A stretch of DNA of 64,000 nt, taken from the NCBI RefSeq assembly GCF_024584805.1, contig NZ_CP075715.1, positions 124,001 through 188,000 on the forward strand, given 5' to 3'. A program made the translations under genes and the position numbers. This stretch comes from Streptomyces sp. FIT100 (GTDB lineage Bacteria > Actinomycetota > Actinomycetes > Streptomycetales > Streptomycetaceae). Of this stretch, positions 44,191 to 50,861 are shown in pieces. Position 1 is the first letter of the stretch. Every line of letters starts with the position of its first letter. Below the pieces are notes generated by a model. The model was given only the letters and a program-made list of their open reading frames with translations. It did not search any database and was not told where the DNA came from.

Positions 44191-44295
44191 CATCGACCAC
44201 CGCACCACCGCACGCTGCATCACCGACCGCCGCACCACCGACCACCGCACCACCGCACGCTGAATCACCGACCGCCGCACCATCGACCGCCGCAC
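44191..44295. repeat. 45-bp tandem repeat between dehydratase and nucleotidyltransferase genes
   Basis: Two full 45-bp units (44191-44235, 44236-44280) and a 15-bp partial unit (44281-44295) of ca(t/c)cgaccaccgcaccacc gcacgctg(c/a)atcaccgacc..-type sequence fill the gap. Each 45-bp unit is three diverged 15-mers, as shown by the repeating ccgac/ccgcac pattern. The array stops 17 bp before the ATG of the nucleotidyltransferase; the ribosome-binding site (aggggggat) lies immediately after it. Confidence 0.87.
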
Positions 44296-44312
44296 CCACA
44301 GGGGGGATCCTC

Positions 44313-45026
44313 ATGCACGCAGTGATACTCGCCGGAGGCAAGGGCATCCGGCTGCGTCCGTACACCACCGCGCTGCCGAAGCCGCTCGTCCCGATCGGCG
44401 ACCGGCACGCCATCCTGGAGATCGTCCTGCGCCAGCTCGCCGCCTGCGGCTTCACCGGCTGCACGATCGCCGTCGGGCATCTCGGCCAGATCATCCGCGC
44501 CTACGTCGGCAGCGGTTCACGCTGGGGGCTGAGCATCGACTACGCGACCGAGGAGAACCCGCTCGGCACCATGGGCCCGCTGCTGACCATGCGGGACCGG
44601 CTGCCGGAGACCTTCCTGGTGATGAACGGCGACATCCTCACCGACCTCGACTACGCCGATGTGCTGCGGCGCCACCGCACCACCGGCGCCGGGCTGACGA
44701 TCGCCACCTACGCCCGCAAGGTGCACATCGACTTCGGGGTGCTGACCACGGACGCCGGAAAGGTCGTGGACTTCACGGAGAAGCCCAGCATGGACTACCG
44801 GGTGTCGATGGGCGTGTACGGGCTCTCCCGCACCACCCTGGACGGCTACACTCCCGGGCTGCCGCTCGGCTTCGACGAGCTCGTCCTCGATCTGCTGAAG
44901 GCCGGGGACGCACCGCACGCCTACGAGTTCGACGGTTACTGGCTGGACATCGGCCGCCCCGACGACTACGACCGGGCCAACGCCGAGTTCACCACCCAGA
45001 AGTCACTGCTGCTCAAGGGAGCCTGA
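44313..45026 (+). CDS. Sugar-1-phosphate nucleotidyltransferase
   Basis: A 237-aa NTP_transferase. The signature AVILAGGKGIRLRPYT is followed by LPKPLVPIGDRHAILEI. VMNGDILTDLDY carries the metal-binding Asp, and VDFTEKPSMDYRVSMGVYGL carries the EKP sugar-phosphate site. C-terminal WLDIGRPDDYDRAN is typical of glucose-1-phosphate/mannose-1-phosphate-type enzymes. No acyltransferase or hexapeptide repeat domain is attached. It makes a nucleotide sugar for the cluster, upstream of the two SDR enzymes in the pathway (inference). Only 7 bp separate it from the next gene. Confidence 0.94.
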   Translation: MHAVILAGGKGIRLRPYTTALPKPLVPIGDRHAILEIVLRQLAACGFTGCTIAVGHLGQIIRAYVGSGSRWGLSIDYATEENPLGTMGPLLTMRDRLPETFLVMNGDILTDLDYADVLRRHRTTGAGLTIATYARKVHIDFGVLTTDAGKVVDFTEKPSMDYRVSMGVYGLSRTTLDGYTPGLPLGFDELVLDLLKAGDAPHAYEFDGYWLDIGRPDDYDRANAEFTTQKSLLLKGA

Positions 45027-45033
45027 CCACGAC

Positions 45034-45957
45034 ATGCGCATCCTCGTCCTGGGCTTCAACGGATACCTGGGCGGCCACATCGCCGGACAGCTGCGCGCCC
45101 TCGGGGGCGTGCGGCTGTTCGGCGCGGGCCGCGCCCCGACCGCCGATCTGCACATCGACCTCGCCACGGCCACGACGGAGCAGCTGGCCGACGCGCTCGC
45201 CGACTTCTCACCCGACGCGGTCGTCAACTGCGCGGGGGCACTGGGCAGCGATCCGGTGTCGGACGCCGAGGTCAACGCGCGCGGGCCCGCCGTGCTGTGC
45301 GGGGCGCTGCGGCTGGCCGCGCCGGCCGCCCGGCTGGTGCACCTGGGTTCGGCCGCCGAGTACGGAGCGGCCGGCCACGGCGTGCGGGTCACCGAGTCGT
45401 CCTCCACCCGGCCGGCCGGCACGTACGGCGCGACCAAGCTCGCGGGCACGGTCGCGGTCGCCTCGTCGGGGCTCGACGCGGTCGTGCTGCGGGTCGGCAA
45501 CCCGGTCGGGCCGGGCGCACCGCCCATGAGCCTGCCGGGCCGCACCGCGCTGCGGCTCCTCCGGGCCGGCACGGACCCGGACGCGGTCCTCCGCCTCGGC
45601 GAGCTGTCCGCGTACCGGGACTTCGTCGACGTACGGGACGTGGCCCGGGCGGCCGTGCTGGCCACGACCGTGCCCGGGCCGCTGCCCCGCATCCTCAACA
45701 TCGGCGGCGGTCACGCCGTCCCGATCAGGGAGCTGGTGCGGACGCTGGCGGACGTGGCGGGGTTCCGGGGGCGGATCGACGAGACCGCCGACGCCGAGGC
45801 CGGATCGGTCCGCTCCGCCGGGGTCGGCTGGCAGTGCTCCGACATCACCGCGGCCCGCGAGGCGCTCGGCTGGGAGCCCCGGTTCACCCTGGCGGACTCG
45901 CTCGCCGCGCTGTGGGCGTCGGAGACGTCCCGGCCGCGTCTGGAAGCGATGCCATGA
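45034..45957 (+). CDS. NAD(P)-dependent sugar epimerase/reductase (extended SDR)
   Basis: A 307-aa Rossmann protein (MRILVLGFNGYLGGHIAGQL). It resembles RmlD/epimerase-type SDRs, with LVHLGSAAEYGAAG at the Ser position, TYGATKLAGTVAV as the YxxxK catalytic pair, and a C-terminal substrate domain (ILNIGGGHAVPIRELVRTLA). The product is probably a modified nucleotide sugar reduced or epimerised after the LegB-like step (inference). Its stop overlaps the ATG of the GH135 gene (ATGA). Confidence 0.9.
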   Translation: MRILVLGFNGYLGGHIAGQLRALGGVRLFGAGRAPTADLHIDLATATTEQLADALADFSPDAVVNCAGALGSDPVSDAEVNARGPAVLCGALRLAAPAARLVHLGSAAEYGAAGHGVRVTESSSTRPAGTYGATKLAGTVAVASSGLDAVVLRVGNPVGPGAPPMSLPGRTALRLLRAGTDPDAVLRLGELSAYRDFVDVRDVARAAVLATTVPGPLPRILNIGGGHAVPIRELVRTLADVAGFRGRIDETADAEAGSVRSAGVGWQCSDITAAREALGWEPRFTLADSLAALWASETSRPRLEAMP

Positions 45958-46622
45958 CGCTGCTCGTTCCGCTCTATGTCCATCCCGCCCAGGACCCGGG
46001 AGCCTGGCGGCTGCTCACGCGGGCCGCGGCAGCGCACCGGCTCTACGGAGTGGTGCTGAACGCGGCGGACGGCCCCGGCGCCGCGCCCGACCCGGCGTTC
46101 GCCGCCGCCTCCCGCGCCCTGCGGGCGGCGGGCACCCGCGTCCTCGGCTACGTCGACCTGGACTACGGCGTGCGCCCGGACTCCGCCGTCCTCGACGACG
46201 TCGACCGCCACCGCGACTGGTACGGCGCCGACGGCTGCTTCTTCGACCAGGTGCCGGCCGACGCGTCGGCGCTGCCCGTGTGCCGCCGGCTGGTGCGTGC
46301 GGCGCGGCAGCGGGGCGCGGCGACGGTCGTCCTCAACCCCGGGGTGCATCCGGCGCCCGGCTACGCCCGGATCGCGGATCTGCTCGTGACGTTCGAGGGA
46401 CCGTGGACGGCGTACCTGTCGTCCTTCACCCTCCCGCGCTGGACCGCCCGCCATCCACCGCAGCGGTTCTGCCATCTCGTGTACGGGGTGCCGGCCGCGC
46501 TGGCCCAGGTCGCCGAGCGGGCGGCCGAGGAGCGCGGCGCGGCGGTGTCGTGCGCGGTCGCGGACACGCTGCCCAATCCCTGGGCGGCCCCGCCGCCCGC
46601 CCTGCTCGGGGAGGCGCCGTGA
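45954..46622 (+). CDS. Spherulin-4/GH135-like protein
   Basis: A 222-aa TIM-barrel-like protein of the spherulation-specific family 4, to which the fungal galactosaminogalactan hydrolase Sph3 (GH135) belongs. Support: LLVPLYVHPAQDPGAWRLL, VLNAADGPG, VLGYVDLDYGVR, GADGCFFDQVPAD (Asp98-Gln99) and ADLLVTFEGPWTAY. The barrel strand that often reads FFDE carries Gln here. There is no signal peptide or lipobox, so as encoded it would stay in the cytoplasm, unlike Sph3. It is coupled by ATGA to the SDR upstream and by a stop/start relay to the GH114 gene downstream. Confidence 0.86.
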   Translation: MTLLVPLYVHPAQDPGAWRLLTRAAAAHRLYGVVLNAADGPGAAPDPAFAAASRALRAAGTRVLGYVDLDYGVRPDSAVLDDVDRHRDWYGADGCFFDQVPADASALPVCRRLVRAARQRGAATVVLNPGVHPAPGYARIADLLVTFEGPWTAYLSSFTLPRWTARHPPQRFCHLVYGVPAALAQVAERAAEERGAAVSCAVADTLPNPWAAPPPALLGEAP

Positions 46623-46657
46623 GCCACCCCACCGCCCTGCTCGGGGAGGCGCCGTGA
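46597..46657 (+). repeat. 35-bp tandem duplication creating a 12-codon relay ORF
   Basis: An identical 26-nt segment (ccgccctgctcggggaggcgccgtga) occurs at 46597-46622 and 46632-46657, period 35 bp. It contains the ribosome-binding site ggggagg and a gtga stop/start overlap. The first copy ends GH135 and starts a 12-codon ORF (GTG 46619, peptide VSHPTALLGEAP). The second copy ends that ORF and starts the GH114 gene at GTG 46654. Confidence 0.9.
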
Positions 46658-47451
46658 CCCGCCGGATCCGGGGGCCGCTGGCCGTGGCCCTTGTTGTCCT
46701 ACTGGTGCTGTCCGCGGGCTGTAGCTCCGGCGGCCCCGCCCCTGAGGAGGCGCGCTGGCAGCCCCGCCCCGGCACGCCCTGGCAGTGGCAGCTCGACGGC
46801 CGCGCCGACCCGGCGGCCGCCGACGTGCCCGTCTACGACATCGACGGCTTCGAGAACTCCGCGGCCGATGTCGCCCGGCTGCACCGGGACGGCCGCAGGG
46901 TCATCTGCTACATCAACGCCGGTGCCTGGGAGGACTTCCGCCCCGATCAGGCGCGCTTCCCGGCCTCCGTGCGCGGCGGACCGAACGGCTGGGACGGCGA
47001 GCGCTGGCTGGACATCCGGCGGACGGAGGTCCTGCGGCCGCTGCTGGAGCGGCGTTTCGACATGTGCCGGGACAAGGGCTTCGACGCGGTCGAGCCGGAC
47101 CTCATGGACGGCTACCTGCACGACACGGGCTTCCCGCTGACCGCAGCCCACCAGCTCGCCTACAACCGCATGATCGCCCGTATCGCCCATGAACGCGGCC
47201 TGTCCGTGGGCCTCAAGAACGATCTGCCGCAGATCCCGGAGCTCGCGGGGGACTTCGACTTCGCGGTCAACGAGGAGTGCGCCCAGTACGGCGAATGCGC
47301 CCGGCTCACGCCCTTCGTCGAGGCGGGGAAGGCCGTCTTCCATGTCGAGTACGCCCTGACCGTACGGGAGTTCTGCGCCGAGGCCCGCCGTCTCGGGCTG
47401 TCCTCGATGCGCAAGAAGCCGGCGCTGGACCGCTGGCGCCAGCCCTGCTGA
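46654..47451 (+). CDS. GH114 endo-alpha-1,4-polygalactosaminidase-like lipoprotein
   Basis: A 265-aa secreted lipoprotein. The signal peptide ends with lipobox LSAGC (Cys at about residue 25). The (beta/alpha)8 domain carries WQWQLDG, PVYDIDGFENSAADVARLH, VICYINAGAWEDFRPDQ, GFDAVEPDLMDGY (Asp149) and FAVNEECAQYGEC (Glu207). These match the catalytic acid/base region of GH114 enzymes such as Ega3, which cut alpha-1,4-galactosamine chains. It probably trims or releases the polymer made by the cluster at the outer membrane face. The GTG at 46654 overlaps the stop of a relay mini-ORF. It ends at the convergent polX. Confidence 0.92.
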   Translation: MTRRIRGPLAVALVVLLVLSAGCSSGGPAPEEARWQPRPGTPWQWQLDGRADPAAADVPVYDIDGFENSAADVARLHRDGRRVICYINAGAWEDFRPDQARFPASVRGGPNGWDGERWLDIRRTEVLRPLLERRFDMCRDKGFDAVEPDLMDGYLHDTGFPLTAAHQLAYNRMIARIAHERGLSVGLKNDLPQIPELAGDFDFAVNEECAQYGECARLTPFVEAGKAVFHVEYALTVREFCAEARRLGLSSMRKKPALDRWRQPC

Positions 47452-47460
47452 TGGATGCGG

Positions 47461-49182
47461 TCAGGTCCTCGGGCGCAGGAAGGCACGCAGCTTCGTCAGC
47501 GTCCAGGTGTTGATGATGTCGTCCTTCGTCAGCCAGCCGCGCTGCGCCGTGGCCACTCCGTAGCGCATGTACGGCAGATGGGTGGTCGAGTGGGAGTCGG
47601 AGTTCACCGCGAACTTCACCCCGTAGCGCTTCGCCCGCAGGATGTCCTCGTCGCACAGGTCCAGCCGCTCGGGGTGGGCGTTGATCTCCAGGGCGGTGCC
47701 GGTGCGGGCGCAGGCTTCGAAGACGGCGTCGAAGTCGGCGTCGATGCCGGGGCGTTTGCCGATTCGGCGGGTGGTGGGATGGCCGATGACGGCGACGTGC
47801 GGGTTCTCGCAGGCGCGGATGAGGCGGCGGGTGAGCGCCCGGCGGCTCTGGTTGAAGTGGGAGTGGACCGAGGCGACGCAGATGTCGAACCCGGCGAGGA
47901 AGTCGGCGGGCCAGTCGACGTCGCCCTCCGGCCCGATGTTGAGCTCGGTGCCGTGCAGCAGCCGCATTCCGCGGTGCTTTCGGTCGAGTGCGCGGACCCG
48001 CTCGCGCTGGGCGAGCATCTTCTCCTTGGTCATGCGCTGCATGGCGAGGTCCGGGGCGTGGTCGGTGATCGCGTAGTAGGCGTATCCGAGGGCGGCGGCC
48101 GCGGCGATCATGTCCTCCAGCGGGGCGAGGCCGTCGGTGAGGTCGGTGTGGGTGTGCAGGTCTCCGCGGATGTCCTTCTCGGTGACCAGGTCGGGGAGTT
48201 CGCCGCGCAGCCCGGCCGCGATCTCGCCGCGGTCCTCGCGCAGGGTCGGCGGGATCCAGGGCAGTCCGAGCCGCTCGTAGATCTCCTCCTCGGTCGCCGA
48301 GGTGATCTTCTTGCCGCTCTCGACGTCGAAGAGGCCGTACTCGGACAGCTTGAGCTTGTGGCGCACGGCGATCTCGCGGGTGCGGATGTTGTGCGCCTTG
48401 GAGCCGGTGAAGTACTGGAGCCCCGCGCCCCAGGAGTCGGGCGGCAGGACCCGCAGATCGACCTGGAGGCCCCGGGTGGTGCGGATCGAGGTCTTCTTGT
48501 CGCCGTGGGCGATCGTCTCGGCGGTGTACGGGAGTCCGGCGAGCGCCTCCATGAAGGGCGCCGACTTCTCGGCGGCGACCAGGATGTCGACGTCCCCGAT
48601 GGTCTCGCGCATCCGCCGCAGCGACCCGGCGTAGGTGCATCCCTCGCAGCCCTTGATCCGGGACAGTTCGGCGACGATCTGCTCGGCGGAGTCCATGGCG
48701 GCGTTGAGGAGGATGCGGTTGCCGGCCTTCTCCATGAGGGAGATGCCGTGGAGGAGGTTCTCCTCCGTCTTCTCGCCGAAGCCCTTCAGGTCGCGCAGCC
48801 GCTCGTGGTGGATGGCGTCGAGGAGCTGGTCGACGGAGACGATGCCCAGCTCCTCGTGGAGCAGCATGGCCTTCTTCGGTCCGAGCATCGGGATCGTCAT
48901 CAGCTCGCGGACTCCGGCCGGGACGGAGCGTCGGCGCTCCTCCACGACGGAGATCTGCCCGGTCGTCAGATACTCGGTGATCTTGTCGGCGATGGACTTG
49001 CCGACGTTGGGGATCTCCTGGAGGCCCTTGGCGTCGAGCTTGGCCACATCGGCGTGGTAGCCGCCGATGGCGCGGGCCGCCTTCTCGTAGGACCGGGCGC
49101 GGAAGGCGTCGCCGCCGGTGATCGCGATGAGGTCGGCGTACTCCTGGAGGAGCGCCTCGATCTCTTCGTTGGCCCTGGCCAT
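47461..49182 (-). CDS. polX: DNA polymerase/3'-5' exonuclease PolX
   Basis: A 573-aa bacterial family X polymerase for DNA repair. Two helix-hairpin-helix segments (LQEIPNVGKSIADKI; IPMLGPKKAMLL; LKGFGEKTEENLL) precede the polymerase palm with GSLRRMRETIGDVDILV and VDLRVLPP carrying the metal Asp residues. The C-terminal PHP exonuclease domain has DLHTHTDLTDG, YAITDHAPDL and GTELNIGPEGDVD, and ends with SDSHSTTHLPYMRYG. It appears full length and intact. It is a housekeeping gene convergent with the exopolysaccharide cluster and marks its right boundary. Confidence 0.97.
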   Translation of the reverse strand: MARANEEIEALLQEYADLIAITGGDAFRARSYEKAARAIGGYHADVAKLDAKGLQEIPNVGKSIADKITEYLTTGQISVVEERRRSVPAGVRELMTIPMLGPKKAMLLHEELGIVSVDQLLDAIHHERLRDLKGFGEKTEENLLHGISLMEKAGNRILLNAAMDSAEQIVAELSRIKGCEGCTYAGSLRRMRETIGDVDILVAAEKSAPFMEALAGLPYTAETIAHGDKKTSIRTTRGLQVDLRVLPPDSWGAGLQYFTGSKAHNIRTREIAVRHKLKLSEYGLFDVESGKKITSATEEEIYERLGLPWIPPTLREDRGEIAAGLRGELPDLVTEKDIRGDLHTHTDLTDGLAPLEDMIAAAAALGYAYYAITDHAPDLAMQRMTKEKMLAQRERVRALDRKHRGMRLLHGTELNIGPEGDVDWPADFLAGFDICVASVHSHFNQSRRALTRRLIRACENPHVAVIGHPTTRRIGKRPGIDADFDAVFEACARTGTALEINAHPERLDLCDEDILRAKRYGVKFAVNSDSHSTTHLPYMRYGVATAQRGWLTKDDIINTWTLTKLRAFLRPRT

Positions 49183-49306
49183 GTGTCCAGCGTCACACGG
49201 TGCCGGGCCGGATGCTCACCTGCCGTGGCATGCTGGTGGCCGGGGCGGCGGCCGCCGTTGCACGGCGCCCGGCACGCCCCCGGCACACCCCCCCTCCCGG
49301 AGATCC

Positions 49307-50035
49307 ATGGCCCGTTCCCGAGCTGTTCCCGCCGCGCTGGCCTGCGCCGTCGCCATGGTGCTCGCCGGCTGCTCGGCGGCGGTCGGCCCCGGAACGCAGG
49401 ACAAGCCTCCGGGCTCCCCGGCCGCCGCGTCCGTCCCCGCGTCCGCCGGGTCCGTCCCCGTGTCCGTGCGGGCACCGTCGGGGACGCCGACCCCCGCCCC
49501 GAGCACACCGGACGCACGGACCGAGGCCGCCTCGCTGTCCATCCCGGCCATCGGCCTCGACGGGCTGCGCGTCGTCCCGTACGAGGGCACGACCGACGAC
49601 TGGCCGGGCACCCGGATCCAGAACCGCGGCGACGGAGCCAGTCCGTACGGCGACCGGGGCGGTGCCGGCCCGGGCGAAATCGGCAACTACCTCGTCACGG
49701 CGCACCGGCTCACCGCCGGCGGGCCGCTGCGCGAGCTCCCGTCGCTCGACGCCGGCGACAAGGTGCTGGTCGCGCTGGGCGGCACGGTGTACGAGTACAC
49801 GATCACCGAGAGCAGGAAGACCTCCTTCCGCTCCGAGCGCTCGCTCGCCGAGCAGCGGGCGGCGGTCCCCGGCTTCCCCGGCAAGCGGCCCACGCAGGCG
49901 ATGATCACGCTCTCCACGTGTGCGACCCCGGAGGACAACGCGGCGGGCAACTTCTGGCGCGACGACCGCCACAATCCGGAGCACCGCATCGACAAGGTCG
50001 GCGCCCTGACGGCGGTCCGCCCCGGCGGCGGCTAG
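49307..50035 (+). CDS. Class E-like sortase with lipobox
   Basis: A 242-aa transpeptidase-family protein. The N-terminal signal has lipobox VLAGC, then a Ser/Pro/Ala-rich linker of about 50 residues. The catalytic domain begins LSIPAIGLDGLRVVPYEGT. The active site is seen as NYLVTAHRL (His) and ITLSTCATPED (Cys), with a downstream Arg in FWRDDRHN. The TLSTC motif suits class E/F sortases. A lipid anchor instead of a transmembrane helix is unusual for sortases. No LAxTG-type substrate is encoded nearby. The ATG at 49307 follows a ggag ribosome-binding site. Confidence 0.9.
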   Translation: MARSRAVPAALACAVAMVLAGCSAAVGPGTQDKPPGSPAAASVPASAGSVPVSVRAPSGTPTPAPSTPDARTEAASLSIPAIGLDGLRVVPYEGTTDDWPGTRIQNRGDGASPYGDRGGAGPGEIGNYLVTAHRLTAGGPLRELPSLDAGDKVLVALGGTVYEYTITESRKTSFRSERSLAEQRAAVPGFPGKRPTQAMITLSTCATPEDNAAGNFWRDDRHNPEHRIDKVGALTAVRPGGG

Positions 50036-50211
50036 GGCCTGTTGTTCGGATCAGGCCGGATCAGCAGTGGACACGGGGTTCATCGAGGCTGCGGCCGGCT
50101 TCCCCGAATGGCGTAGCCGTCGACCACGGGTGACGCTGGGAGCAGAGTCGTCCACTTCGAGGAAGACGTATCCCGGAGATTGCCCCCGAAGCAACTTCCC
50201 TGGAGGAGACC

Positions 50212-50775
50212 GTGCTCGTACCGATACGGCACCTCGCCCTGGCAGTCACCCTCTGCTGCGCCCTCGTCGTCGGCCCAACGGCCTACGCCGACAGCCGCAG
50301 CGCTCCCCAGGACACCCGTACCGCCTCCCAGCCGAGTCCCAGCCCCAGTCCCACCGAAGAGGAACGACGCCTGGCCAAGACCCGCTTCGTGGTGGACGCG
50401 GGGCTTGCCGCGGGTGCCACGCATGAGTGGATCGTGAAACCCTTCAAGGCGGGCAAGTTCGCGAAAGGCCATCACGGTCGCACGATGGCCCTCGTGAAGG
50501 CCGGTCTCGCGGGCGCGTTCGCGTACAACCGGCTCAAGGCGGCGGTCGCCGACGCCGAGGCCGACCCCGCCCTCTCCAAGGCGCTCGCGCCGCTCACCGC
50601 GAGTATCGAGGACCTGAAGGACCTGCCCCACGAATTCCACAAGAGTGACTCCCCCGACGCGACGGTGAACAGGTACCAGGACGTCGTCGACAAGGTGAAG
50701 GCCGCGGGAGCGAGCGCGGGTGCCCAGGTACAGGATCAGGTGCCCTCGCCCCAGCAGCTGTTGAGCTCCCCGTAG
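50212..50775 (+). CDS. Small secreted helical protein of unknown function
   Basis: A 187-aa exported protein. The signal peptide (MLVPIRHLALAVTLCCALVV, cleavage near TAYADS) is followed by a Ser/Pro linker and a helical domain (FVVDAGLAAGATHEWIVKPF; ALVKAGLAGAFAYNRLKAAV; ASIEDLKDLPHEFHKSD). I do not recognise the family. It starts at the GTG at 50212 with an ideal ggaggag ribosome-binding site. The mature protein has no Cys. It is monocistronic between the sortase and a bidirectional hairpin region; no sorting signal is seen at its C-terminus. Confidence 0.87.
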   Translation: MLVPIRHLALAVTLCCALVVGPTAYADSRSAPQDTRTASQPSPSPSPTEEERRLAKTRFVVDAGLAAGATHEWIVKPFKAGKFAKGHHGRTMALVKAGLAGAFAYNRLKAAVADAEADPALSKALAPLTASIEDLKDLPHEFHKSDSPDATVNRYQDVVDKVKAAGASAGAQVQDQVPSPQQLLSSP

Positions 50776-50787
50776 ACCCGCGTATCC

Positions 50788-50861
50788 CGACCCCGACCCG
50801 GACCCGGACCCGACCGGCCCGATCCGGGTCGGCTCGGGCCGGATCGGATCCGGGTCGGGTC
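50788..50861. terminator. Bidirectional inverted-repeat terminator region
   Basis: The gap between two convergent genes consists of gacccg/cgggtc-type sequence. The left arm (gaccccgacccggacccggacccgaccggcc) and right arm (ggccggatcggatccgggtcgggtc) are imperfectly complementary and can form a long GC hairpin with subsidiary stems. It very probably stops transcription from both the secreted-protein gene and copA. No T-tract is present, as is common in Streptomyces. Confidence 0.65.

Noticed and set aside
46619-46657. The 12-codon relay ORF as a functional peptide gene
   Set aside because: Its sequence is a by-product of the 35-bp duplication of the GH135 end; the coupling role is more plausible than a peptide function.
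50036-50160. Insertion-sequence remnant after the sortase (gggcctgttgttcggatc)
   Set aside because: The sequence resembles some insertion-element ends, but no second terminal repeat, target duplication or transposase fragment is visible.
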